The position numbers were made by a program, and so were the translations under genes. The notes beneath the pieces were generated by a model. The model ran no database searches, had not been told where the DNA came from, and was given only the letters and a program-made list of their open reading frames with translations. A stretch of DNA of 64,000 nt from Chlorokybus atmophyticus (taxonomy: Eukaryota > Streptophyta > Chlorokybophyceae > Chlorokybales > Chlorokybaceae): NCBI GenBank assembly GCA_009103225.1, contig RHPI01003369.1, forward strand, positions 1,416,395 through 1,480,394. The letters are read 5' to 3'. Every line of letters begins with the position of its first letter. Within the stretch, counting starts at the first letter, position 1. Below are positions 12,508-23,654 of the stretch, piece after piece.

Positions 12508-15500
12508 TCACAAGTCAACACCATCAACAACATGGAACGTGCGTGAGCATCCCTGAACTGGCGTGACGCGTCGCGTGAGTACCGCGCACGCGTGGCCGCA
12601 GTAGCGCACGCGGTAGGCCGCGGCGAGCGCGTCTCTCGGCACCTCCCATGTCACGCGCGCCGACGAGAAGCCCGGGAAGGGCTGCTCCCAGCGAAATGTG
12701 GTCTCCCAATCCATGTCGTCGGCCACGCGCACCCACGCGCCTGAAGCGCCTGCTGCTATGAGAGCTGTTGCATGCATGCAGACGGAGGGGATGGTGGAAA
12801 GGACACCTGTGCCGTGTCGTGCTCACCTGGCTCATCGGAGACGGCTGTGCGATCGTTGCCTTGCTGTCCAGGAGACAGCCTCTCCACAAGCACAAATGTC
12901 TGCAGCACACATGCATGCCTTTGGCACCAGCAGCAAGCGCAGCACGAATTGCTACTACTTTGCATTCGTTGTGGTTGAATCAAGTACCGCCGGTTACCTC
13001 CGCGTCGTCCCGGTTGCAGCTGTTGCGTGGGTGCGCGCCCACAAACTCCACCTCCACGCGCTCGCCGCGCACGTACCTGCATGCACACCAATGGCAGTCA
13101 CCGTCATGCCACGCACCGCAACGAACACACTGCGGACAACGCAGGCCACCCCTCCACACCTTTCTCGCGCATTCCGGACGACACTGCCCAACGGCCTCCA
13201 CGGCAGCGCGACGTCCCCCGCGACGGGCGGCATCAGCGACCAGGGCCGAGGCAGGGGCGGGGGCGCTCCCGTGGTGGACGAGCAGGCGGGGGAGCGCATG
13301 AGGGTCCTGCGCCAACACGGGACACCAGGTGTGTCGTGTGGGTCACAAAGTGCAAGCAGGCCGTGAGTGCAAGCATGTCCGAGGGATACCTGGCGAGAGC
13401 TTGGAACTCCTGGCAGTAGGCGGCCAGCGTGTGTGGACCGTACAGGGTTGACGCGCCCTCATACCTGCCGCCGAAGCTAGTCAGTCCTCACAAAACACGC
13501 ACGCACGATATCGGGCTTGCGGATAACAGTATTACCGCCATCACCTTTGCGCGGCATACTCTTCGGGTGTGGTGCAGTACCCAGAATACTCGTTCGCCAG
13601 GCCCGATATCACCACGACAGGGGGCTTCCTCGGTCGCACACCCTTACCGCGCTCAGCCTCCTCCTCCTGCAAAACACAATTCTCCGAGGTTGATACAGCA
13701 CTCGGACGAGCACACATTCATCGCGTAACGTGGCACTGACCTCTTCCTCTTCAATGATTGTGCGTGCGATGGCTTCGCGCAGTCTTCTTCCCGCCATGGT
13801 GGTCATTTCACATGGGACGGCCGCAATGACCAGGTCCGGTCCCACGCGTACCAGCTGCAAAGGCAACACGCGCGGCACCCAATGCGAAAGACTCAGCAGG
13901 ATAGGCTTGGGCCGCTGGATGCGCTCCTTCTCACGAGTATCACACACGTCAACGAGTGCGTGTCACGTTGACCACGGGTATGCGGGCGTGTCTCTCGCAC
14001 CTGGTCTGGGGTGGGAAGTGCGCGCAGCACGAGGGCGTTGGCAAACCACGAGATGAGGCGTAGGACGGGGTTGCGGCCTTGCGTGTCACCCTGGAAGAAA
14101 GGCCAGATGCCAGGACCGTCCGTCGTGCCTGCACTCACAAAGGTGTTGGGGTTGTGGATGCAGGGCAATGACAGCATGACGTGTGTTGCTCGAACCGCAC
14201 TCTGCACATCACAACAAGTCACACAGACCTGCCTGCGGCAAAGCTGTACCCGTACGCCGGCAGAGTGGTTCGCCTCTCCCCTTCCTGTGGCATTACACTC
14301 TGTACTATCACAACAGGCAACGCTCACTTTCCCAAATCACTCTACAAACCCCTCTCTTGTTTCTCCCTTTCACCCTCACCGCTCTGTTGTCGTTGTCAAC
14401 ACGCAATGCGGTCATGTCGACCCATGCGTGCGCCGTGTCGATTGTCCCGCCCCGCAGGTAGCGCGCACCTGAGGACTTGTCTTGGTCGAGCAGCGCTCTG
14501 GCCGCGCGGTACTGCCGACCACCGATGGCGCACGTGTTGACGAGGCCGTCGTCGCGGGCGTCGGGGAGGACGGGACCCTCGGCAACGCACTCGCTGCAGG
14601 CATGCGCATGCCGTCACGCAGAATACGTGGATGTGTGCGCGTGTGCGTGAGTGTGCATTCTGAGTGCATGCCAGGAGTGGAGGTCCAACCATGGGGCTCA
14701 CGTGGGGTTGCAGTTGTTGCCGCTCCCGTCGCAGGGCGCGTGGCTGCCTCTGCATCTTCCTCCCGCGATGTGGGGAGAGACGTCCCCCTCGTTCGACTGA
14801 GCAAACGCCCCCACAAACGCGCCGTTGCCACGCCTACAGCCAGCAGCGCCGCCATTGTAATCCCTCTCCAGCAGATACGCCGCGTAACCTGCCACAGACC
14901 AGGTGTGCAGCGTGATGAGGTTTGCCATCACAATACCCACACGCACGCACTCGCGCGGCCTGCCTTTGTTGTCTCCAGAGACGAGTGCGTTGGTGTTGCG
15001 CATGGACGTGCAGTGCACGGGAAACCAGCTGAGGCAACCCATCGCCTTGCCATCTGCGTGCATGGGGAATCAGTCACTGTGCACACGCGTGCGTGTGCGT
15101 GTGCGTGTACGTGTTCTCGCACTCACCTTCGTCCTCTGCCTTGAGCAGGACCATCTCGTCGTCGACATCGCGTGGGTATCGCGCTCGCTCCTGCTGCGGG
15201 TTGAGCATGTACGCGGTGGGTGATCTGTTGGCGTTGGCGTCCATCACGCGCGCGCAACGCAGCGAGAGCGCGCACCCTGGCACCGCGTTGTCCCGCGCCA
15301 GCAGGACGGAGCGCACGATGCCGTCCACGACGGCGTCGAACGTGTCGCGGCAGAATCCGCGCGTGGTCACGTTGTACAGCGTGTGGTGTGCGTATCCGCC
15401 CGGGCTCGCGTGCGTGTGCGTGGCGCACAGCAACACGTTGGCATCGGCGTACGGGCTCCCGAGTTTAGCGAGGACGGCGCGCTTGACCCCGCCGAACACC

Positions 15501-16315
15501 ATGCACGCGTCCACCACCACGTGCACAAGCAAAGGCACCTTGTCGTTGTCATGGTTGTCGTGGTCGGGCTGGATGATGAGGGCGCGGGCGAGAAGGGGGA
15601 GGTGCAGGCCGCGCGCGATCTGGCCGGGCTGCGCGTAACCCATCATGCCCACGCCGCCCACAGGAACGCGCATCACGCTAGCACCCAAGCCAACACGGAA
15701 CCTGACGAGCACGTGCGCGCGCATGAGTGGGTGGGTGCATGTGCGTGTGTGTGTGTGCGTTCGTGCGCATGGGTAAGTGGGTGGCCGTGTGTGCATGCAT
15801 GCCTGTGCACGTGCGCGCGCATGGGTGGGCGTGCGTGCATGCGCACGTGCGTATGCATGAGTGCGCATTTGCATACTGAGAGAGCGCAACTAATGTATGC
15901 CGCTTTACAGCTGCCACGCTTGGTGCATGCACGCACGCAGATGATGTGGGACGCCACAGTCAGCTTCGCATGCAATCCACAGTGCATACGCAGCACCTGC
16001 CCCATGAGTGACTCTTGAATTAAGCATCGGCACGCACAGCACAGCCTGCTTGCCCATGCATGCAGGCTTGAGCGCACAAGTCCCAACAGCCTACCTTCCA
16101 ATGGGCGCTTCATCCGCCTCATCCTCGCCTCGTCCTCCCACACGGCTGCGCCGTGGTATTCCGGCGGCGGCGGCGGGTGTGGGTAGTCGTCGTTGTCGTC
16201 GCCGTATGATGCCTGGCCACCAGCGACCACGACGCCATCGGCCGCCGCTCATGCTGGAGCCCACGGCACTGGCGTGGGCGGCGGCGCCATGCATCCTATC
16301 GTCTCTGTGGAACAA
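12508..16315 (-). CDS. Neutral (non-lysosomal) ceramidase
   Basis: Hydrolyses ceramide to sphingosine and fatty acid at neutral pH; family members act in the secretory path or at membranes. Exons: 16315-16095, 15701-15127, 15053-14964, 14888-14702, 14593-14380, 14284-14233, 14128-14001, 13926-13741, 13666-13545, 13464-13390, 13306-13160, 13076-12998, 12899-12827 and 12740-12508. All phases fit and give about 793 residues, the family's usual size. Landmarks: MGYAQPGQIARG, zinc-site HTHASPGGY, NRSPTAYMLNPQQERARYP, the His of FPVHCTSM, nucleophile serine in GDVSPH, DGPGIWPFFQGD, glutamate of CEMTTMAGRRLREA, YGPHTLAAYCQEF and the C-terminal immunoglobulin-like domain from EVEFVGAHPRNS to WETTFRWEQ. 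Introns after exons 3 and 6 are GC-AG. The first exon is low-complexity and lacks a clear signal peptide, so a further upstream exon is possible. Confidence 0.95.
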
Positions 16316-16918
16316 CAGGTGCTTGGTCTAGTCCAGTATCTATCGCACAGGCAACGCGCCGCAAGCAACCTCTGTGAGAGACATCGCCAGCACAGACCAG
16401 ACTGGGCTGCCGGCCGGAACGCACTGCACCAGCCTGGGCGCAATGAGACGGCGGAGATGCCCGTTTGTGTGGATCGATCAATCTTGCACTAGTCCTCGCC
16501 TTCATCATGTCTTCCAAATTGATTAGACTCGAGTGCAGGCAGCAGTATATACCCCACTGCATGCATTGGGGGGCGTTTTACATAGAAAGTGTGCATTTCA
16601 TAAATAGATAGAATCCAAAGTGGGTTGCGTTGAATGATTGGTTTGATGATTTTAACAACTAACCAGCGCCCTTGTCGGCAGGTGATGGTAACTGCGTGTA
16701 CATGTATGCTCTTGCGTATAGCGGGATGCACGGCACAGGTGGGACTGCACGCTTGTTGGTAGGTACTCTTGTACAACCGATCCTGATGCGTGACTCATTG
16801 TGTTTGCTCTGGATGCACACCACAATGTTGTGCTTCTCCAACTTCAGGTGTTGTACATCTCCATTGTTCAAACGGATGCTGTATCAGGCTGCCATCACAC
16901 ATTGAGTTAAGGAACGTC
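16316..16918. other. Spacer between ceramidase and the CACTA element
   Basis: Presumably the ceramidase promoter/5' flank, and the original insertion locus of the transposon. Short frames here are not conserved or splice-consistent. Nothing else was recognised. Confidence 0.5.
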
Positions 16919-16921
16919 TAT
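16919..16921. repeat. Left 3-bp target-site duplication TAT of CACTA element
   Basis: TAT directly abuts the left inverted repeat, and the same TAT follows the right inverted repeat at 29145-29147. Three-base duplications are the rule for CACTA transposons. Confidence 0.8.
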
Positions 16922-16937
16922 CACACGGCGCCTGCAG
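16922..16937 (+). repeat. Left terminal inverted repeat of CACTA element
   Basis: Sixteen bases beginning CACACGG. They match the complement of the right end at 15 of 16 positions. Confidence 0.88.
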
Positions 16938-17118
16938 CAGAATCCGTTCTCGGCACAAGCCAGTTGTGCCGTCAGCGGCACCTGCCTTCGAGTTATGCGA
17001 GCAGTTCTTCTCCCAAGACGGCACAAGTCGCTTTGTGCCGGCAGAGGATCGTAAGTCACCATCTGTCAGCCGGCACAAGCTGGTTACTGCCGCTGACGGG
17101 GCAAACTGCGTTGGGCCG

Positions 17119-17405
17119 ACCTTGGCACAGCAGTACTTCTAACGTCTTCGGCACAGCAGCGCTTCTGCCGTCTTCGGCACAGCTGCGACCCCACCGTCTT
17201 CGACATAGCTGCGCTTATGCCGTCTTCGGCACAATAGCACTTCTGCCGACTTCGGCACAGCAGCGATCCTACCGTCTTTGGCACAGCAACGATCCTGCCG
17301 CTTTTGGCACAATATCACTTCTGTCGACTTCGGCACAGCAGCGCTTCTGCCGTCTTCGGCACAGTAGCACTTCTGCCGACGTCGGCACAGCAGCAGCAGC
17401 AGTCG
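17119..17405 (+). repeat. Subterminal 26-bp tandem array (11 units)
   Basis: Eleven head-to-tail units with an exact 26-bp period start at 17119, 17145, 17171 and so on; the last is 27 bp. The unit consensus is TCTTCGGCACAGCAGCGCTT followed by CTGCCG. The invariant heart is CGGCACA, with CTGCCG closing the unit, so each unit contains an interrupted inverted pair. Further CGGCACAAG and TTGTGCCG words lie at 16950-17100. In CACTA elements, subterminal motifs of this kind are binding sites for the element's accessory DNA-binding protein; that role here is inferred. Confidence 0.92.
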
Positions 17406-17789
17406 TGCCATTGATGGCACACCTCCAGGTGTGTCGACCTCGGTGGACCAGCAGTCATGCCGATAACGGCTCAGCCATCTTTATTCCACAATTAGCAGCA
17501 CAATATAGCAGGCATATGCAGGCAAATTGCAGGCAGTTTTCCTGGTAAAGAAATCTTAACCTCGTATGGAAGTTACATTGTACCATGTACTCTTAACTAC
17601 TACTAGAATAGGCTCCAATTGTTTGCAAGAAGCTAACTGCTACCAGGAAGCTAACTGCTGGTAGCAAGCTAAACTGCTAACAAGAAGTCAGACGTTTAGC
17701 AGAAAGCTAGACTGGCGGCTGCAAGGAAACTGCATGAAAGCTAGACTGGTTGCTGCAAGAAAGATGAGCGAAGGTCTTCAGCTTGGTAC

Positions 17790-20190
17790 CCAATTATGGA
17801 CCGGGTTGGCGCTTGGCTTGACTATTCCAGTGCCAGCCATAGCGTGCTTCTCTAGAGTCATCCTGTACCAGCCAGCGCTTGTTGACTGCAAATGTAACAA
17901 GCATGAGACCGATCTGCGAGTCAGTGAACTTTGCAAGCAGATGGTCCTCCTTCGGCAGCCTCCCAATCTGCGTCCCGTATGTCCCCCTCCAGGAAGTGTA
18001 CACCTCCAGCAAGCTCTCGCGGTTGGGAACATTGGCGCAAAAGGTATTGCAGCAGATGCCAGCCAAGTGCATGAGGTGGTCAGAGCAACGATTGATTTGC
18101 AAGCAAGAATTGTTACAAGTGTGCATCATGCAAGCATGCTGCACACGTTACAACCCACTGCAACGTTCTTACCCTCTGATTGATGTCATGCTGGTCTTCT
18201 GGATGCACACGCTTGTCAACCACGAGCGCGCGCACGCATCTTGGGGTGACTTCTGCAATGCAGTCGCCTGAAGAGCAGTCTGAGCAAGGGCAGACTGCAG
18301 ACGGGGCTACCAAGGATGCAGGCCAAGCACAACTGCGTCCCTGCATCATTCAAGCAGCCGCATTGCATGTCACGCATATAATCTTCCTTGCAGTTACGCT
18401 TGCAATGTGCTGTGCCGCAGCACACACTCTACTACGCTCACCAAGATATTGCTACACAAGTGCTCGTCCCCGGTCAGCTGGCCAGCATACCCGTCCGTGT
18501 CACGTACTGGCATGTAGACGCGTTGATCACCGATACCCTTGGCGTTGTACCACTCCAGCACCTTCACTTTGTAGCTGCGCCAAGGAGTCTCTTGCTCAAG
18601 CACCTCCAGTACTTGACCGCGCCCAACAGCCACAACCCTGCGGCTGCTGCTGCCGCTGGTGCTTGCAGCATCTCCTGCGGGTCTGCAGCACCACCCGGTT
18701 TAAATTCTTACGAGTGCGAGTGCAAAGCCTTGTGCAAGAGGATAAATGGCGTACCTGAAAGCCACCCAGTCCTCACGCAGCTGCGCTTGAGAAGGCGGCT
18801 CAGCAGTCAACAAGGCAAGCAGCACAGCATTTTGGCTGGAGGGAAAGTCTGCAACGGTGAAATGTGGGCCAAGCCCGTAGTCTGTGCGCGAGCGGCGTGG
18901 AGCTGGCTCCTCTGCGTCAGCGCGCTTCTCAGCGCGTGCAGCGCGCATCTTCTCCTTGCGCTGCTCACGGGTGAAGCCTACCGTTTCACCTGGCGTTAAT
19001 GGATGGCCCCGTCTTGCATTATCCACAAACCGGCGGATTTGCTTACAAATCCAATCTGCAAACAAGAGGCAGTGAGCAGTCATTTTGCAGGAAGCACAAG
19101 TCATCTGGCAGGTGGCATATAGACGCACATGCACATAGGCAGACGCAGATTACTTACTTGCAGGCCAGCGCAATGTCTGTCCGTTGATCTCCAGCAGAGT
19201 GTGATTCTGCATTACATCCGCCACCACCTCCTCCCTCATGTCATAATCTGGGCCGGCCCGATTGAAGCTTTTGCCAACACAGTGGTCTGGGAACTTGGCC
19301 CACAGCTTCTCCTTTACAAGCTTGCGGTTGTCCTCCTGTATTCTCCACTGTGTCTCGTCCTTCTTCTTCAAGTAAGCTTGCCCATTTTGCTCTAGTCCCC
19401 TAGGCTTGTCAGCGACAGGGGCAAAGCACTTTTCCTCCAGCTTTGCCTTTTTGACTGCCTCTGACTCGTCTTCGCAGTTAACTTCATCAACAGCTCTTGC
19501 GCACAAGGCCAACAGTCAGCGCATGGCACTTGCAAAAGAGAGCAAAGCAAGCAGAGCTTTAGCCAAGCTGCAACTTCAGCTATGTTGCAGTTGCGGCTTG
19601 GCTAACGCTGTTGCTTGACTGAAGCTGCAGACCGAAGCGTACAAAATACAGCAAGTAGAGCTTCACCCAACCTACCACTTCAGCTAAACTGCAGCTGCGG
19701 CTTGGCTGAGGCTCTGCTTGGCAGAAAGCTGATATGCAGCTTTTACTCAAGCTGCAGCTTTAGCCAAGCCGCAGGTTCAATTAAGTTGTAATTTCAGCTT
19801 GACTGAAGCTGCATACCAATGAGCAAGCAGAGCTTCAGCTGCAGGAGCAATAAAGTTGCACCAGCAGCTTGGCAGCAGACTAGTTGAAAGCAAGCACACC
19901 TGTGTCCCCAGGTTGTGCTCCCGCCTCGTCTTGCTCCTCTTCATCTTCAGCTTGCAACCTCGGCTCATCCCTGTTCAACTTCTGCACGTCTTCAAGGATC
20001 CGCGAAGCAATGCTCAGCCTAGGTGTGATCTGTGCAAGAATTTCTGCTGAGAGGCTGTAGTAAGCTTCTCCAGCAATCTCTTCCTCCTTGAAATTCTCCG
20101 CTATTGCTTGTGCACTTGGAACCCCTCTCAACAATTTAACTACCCGTTTGGAGATAAGCTCAACGCTCATTCTATACACTGACATTGTGC
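17790..20190 (-). CDS. Third CACTA-encoded gene, unrecognised, multi-exon
   Basis: Coherent minus-strand exon-like blocks run from about 20190 to 17790. The first begins MSVYRMSVELISKRVVKLLR and turns acidic. A Lys/Glu-rich block (19512-19150) contains KLWAKFPDHCVGKSFNRAGP and ends at a splice-like junction. A third block (about 19085-18755) carries a basic region and TDYGLGPHFTVADFP. Two shorter blocks at about 18633-18470 and 18025-17800 include GTYGTQIGRLPKEDHL. Introns contain repetitive GCAGCTT/AAGCTGC words. I recognise no domain. Being inside the element and on the transposase strand, it is probably transposon cargo or a transposition helper. Exon edges are approximate. Confidence 0.5.
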
Positions 20191-20420
20191 TTGAGAGCAG
20201 CACACAACCTTGCAGCTTGATAGCAGCTAGAAACAGCTTCTAGCACCGCAACCTAGCAAGTAGGCCCGGAAACGCCAAGACGCAAAACAGTCAACCACCG
20301 ATTTCACTCTCGCCACCACCTTCACTACCGCCACCTCCGCCGCCGCCACCGCTGTCGCCGAAGCACTGCGGACAGCTGTGCTTCTTCGGAGTCTTACTGC
20401 GCAGAAGTCAGCTGCGCACA

Positions 20421-20451
20421 AGTTAGGGTAGGGTTAGAGTTAGGGTTAGGA
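20421..20451 (+). repeat. Short interstitial telomere-like tract (TTAGGG variants)
   Basis: Four closely spaced TTAGGG/TAGGG words lie inside the transposon, between the third gene and the plus-strand gene. The tract is too short to be a telomere. Confidence 0.6.
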
Positions 20452-20583
20452 TTCCTGAGTAATAAATAGCCACAGCAGCATACATAGGACATACAACAGC
20501 TATTCCTGTGTGTGGCGGCGGCGTGCTTGGTGGCCTCGGTTTGCGAAGCGTTGAGCTGTTGCAGCATATTGAGCATAGCAAGC

Positions 20584-23310
20584 ATGAAGGGCAAGGCAGA
20601 GGCTAGTGCATACTGGCAGTCTGGTGCAGAGCAGCCTTGGCGCTGCAATTATTGTCAAGTCTTGTTGCAGAGGTCCGTTGTCAGCAAGGTCAAGCAGCAC
20701 ATTGGCTCCCTCACCTGCACTAAGATTCGTGTGTGGGCCCTGAACAGTTTGAGAAACTGCCAGGAGCAACGCCCAAGGAGAAGCTCCCTCACGGCTCCGA
20801 GTTGCAGCAGCTCACCGACCATGTTGTGCAGCAGATAAAGGTGAGCTTGCTTGGTTCATGCTTACATAGTTGCATTTTTGCGTGTTTTATTGTCTGTTTC
20901 CAAGCTGCTATCTGTATGTATGCTGCTGCTGTAGGTATGCTGCTGCTAGCTGTATGTATCTCTGTCTGTGTATGCATCTCTGTCTGTTTATGTATCTTTA
21001 AAGCTGAAGTAACTACTCATATAGGACGGTGAGCACTTGGCAAAACCGGAAGATTGGGGACCTAGCGGCCCCCCCGAAGGTTGGAAGCTGGAGAAGACTT
21101 CAACCGGGCACAAATGGGTGTACACGCATCCTCCCAATCCAGCTGCGTCAGAGCAGAAGGACAAGGGGAAGGAGGAGGAGCAGGAGGAGGAGCAAGAGGT
21201 GTCGGATGAGGAGGAATTGGAGGAGGAGGAACCACCAGCAGCTGAGACCTCAGCAAAAAAGCCAAGACAAGCATCATCCTCCAAGAAGAACGGCCAACCT
21301 TCAGTTCCACAAACGCCAGCAAAGTCTACCAAAGCAACGCGGTCTGGAAGTGTAAGCAAGCAGCTACATGCAGCCAAGCTTGTGGATGTAGGGTCTGACG
21401 GATGCACACTAACTGACTGAATGCATCTGCCCTGCAGGCGCATGTCAAGCCCACTAAACTGGCACACCTTACCTGGGACATGGTGCTGGCCACCGAGGAG
21501 CTTGTGGACAACTTAAACGAGGTAAGTCCACAACCCGGTCTTGATTGCTTCAGTTTGCGCTTCATTGGTGCACATTTACGAATGGCACAGGGTGTCATGA
21601 AGATGTCTTTAGTGTCTAAACGCGTGGAGAGAATGCTAGACCTTGCAGCTGAGGAAAAACAGAACTTGCAACAATTGCGGAACACCATCCAAACGGAGAG
21701 ATCACACTCGCTGACTGTTCTTGACAACATAAATTCTTGTCGTGAAATCTTGAAGACTGAAAGAAAACAGCTAGACTTGGACAAGGTCTTTGGTGTGTTT
21801 ACTCTTTGTGCATTCTGCAGGGGATACACTGACTGGTACACTCACCTTGACTTGTATGTGCTTGCAGGCAGCAGCCAAGGCTTTTTTTAAGGAAGCTGCC
21901 TGAAGCACAAGGAGCTGCGCACTGCACGCGAAAAGCTGGAGAAAGAGCGCAAGGTGCTAGAGGACAGATTACGCAAAGAGGCAAACACTCCCTCAGCTCT
22001 GCTGCGCGAGACCCATAACACCGTAAAGATCAACGAGCAGCACCTCTTGAAGATCAGGCGTATGCTGGTGGGTGGTCTTCAACAAGCTTCAACAAGTAGC
22101 TTCCATTCTCTGCCGGGACCCGAGGCAATGGAGGTGGAGGCGAGGAGCCAGCAGGAGCTGGAGGAGGAGAGGAGGAGGCAGGAGGAGGAGGCAGAAAGGA
22201 AGAGGCAGGAGGAGGAGGAGGAGGAGGAGGAGAGGAAGAAGAAGGAGGAGGAGTAGAGGAAGAGACAGGAGGCGGTCGCACGGCTACAACAGGAGGCTGC
22301 GCGCTTAGGATTCGTCTTGAAGACGCCGGAGGATGAAGAGGAAGAAAAGGAGTAGCAGGCGGAGGAGCGGAAGAGGAGGCTGGAGGAGGAGACGAGAAAG
22401 AGGAGGGAGCATGAGGAGAAAAAAAGGAGGGAGGAGGCGTGGTTACGGCTACAGCAGGAGGCTGCGCTATTAGGGGTGACCGTGGCCCCACAGCCTTCAG
22501 ATTCTGCTGCGGGGACCTCACAGCCTTCACCTTCCGCTACTTTAACTGAGTCGGAAGAACAAGAGCAGGAAGAACAAGCTTCCAGTGACGAGGACGAGGA
22601 GAAAGAACCCGCTCCCGCTGCCATGACAGCTCCCGCTCCCGCTGCCACGACAGCTCCTGCTCGTAAGTTTTTATCAATGAATATGTGAGACTGCAGGAGA
22701 GACTGAAGGAGAGACTGAGCTTGTTTATGTGTGTTAGCAAAAGAAAGAATTCGAATTCCAAGAACACTTGGAGGGTAGGTCCGGTAAGATTAGCTCAAAA
22801 GATGGAGATTACCTGCTTGTGAGCTTGTGAAAGGTGATCGGTTGCTGTGGTTGCAGAAGCCGGCGAGGATGAGGAGCAGGAGGAGGAGGAGGTGCTGGGG
22901 GTTCCCCCGGGAAACGCATTCCTCGCGCTAGAGGAGTATCTGGCGCAGCAGCAGCTGCAGCAGCAGCAGCAGATAGTGCCAGCACCCCCACAAAACCCAG
23001 TTCACGACATTGACCTCATGAGTCAAATGTCAGATTTGCAACAGAGGTATCAGGAGCGTGTCAGGCAGGTCAGGACGCTGCAGGCCTGGCGGAGCAACAT
23101 GTTGGAGTTAGTCAGGGAACAGGTAGAGGAGCGTGATAGGCAAATCAGGAGGTACAGGGCACAGCTTCAAGAGCGCGAGACAGAGATCACAGCTTACCGC
23201 GCACAGCTCAACAGGTTGCGTGTCTCCAACCTACGTTGTGCCTTAAGCATTGGAAGCAGTTCCAATGCCTTCTTCACCTCTCATTGCTATTCCCGCTCTG
23301 CTGCCTGGAG
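20584..23310 (+). CDS. CACTA accessory protein: BED-type zinc finger plus coiled coils (TnpA-like role)
   Basis: Multi-exon plus-strand gene opposing the transposase. The first exon starts MKGKAEASAYWQSGAEQPWR and contains a C2HC finger, CNYC...KVKQHIGSLTC, in BED-finger arrangement. The next block (from about 21024) has EGWKLEKTSTGHKWVYTHPP and a long Glu/Lys acidic stretch. Downstream blocks (21440-21780 and 21900-22255) are heptad-rich coiled coils such as EEKQNLQQLRNTIQTERS and EKERKVLEDRLRKEANTP. A final block (about 22855-23310) has another coiled coil with VREQVEERDRQIRRYRAQLQ. Some frames are interrupted (stops near 21890 and 22255), by introns or decay. By analogy with TnpA of known CACTA elements it may bind the CGGCACA repeats; that is inference. 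Exon limits are approximate. Confidence 0.6.
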
Positions 23311-23654
23311 GTAGAGGAGCCATGCCTTTGCCTGTGATTCCCGAGGACACTACACCTCCAGCTGCTCGTCCTGCTCTGCTGCCTTCTGCTCCACGTAAAC
23401 ATGGGCACAGAGGTAGAGGTAGGGGCTTCTCGCTGGTCATGCATGGATCTTCAGCAGAGTCCACTGGCGGACAAGAAGCTGAACCTCCAACGAGACGACG
23501 AGGTGGTCCTCCACGCTGCAACACGCACTAATTTGGTGATAGTTTTGTGTAGATTGCGTGGCTTAGGAGCGACTTGGCGTGATGCTGCTGTACATATATA
23601 CAAGCCCTTTTCTGCTTAATACCAGACTGCATGCCAAGGCACAGCTCACCTTAA

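Noticed and set aside
17119-17405. CRISPR-like regular repeats
   Set aside because: Units are head-to-tail with no unique spacers, in a eukaryotic transposon end; they are a subterminal satellite.
21037-21130. Methyl-CpG-binding-like domain in the CACTA accessory protein
   Set aside because: GWKLEKTSTGHKWVYTHP vaguely resembles an MBD core, but it is too short and lacks the expected residues; not claimed.
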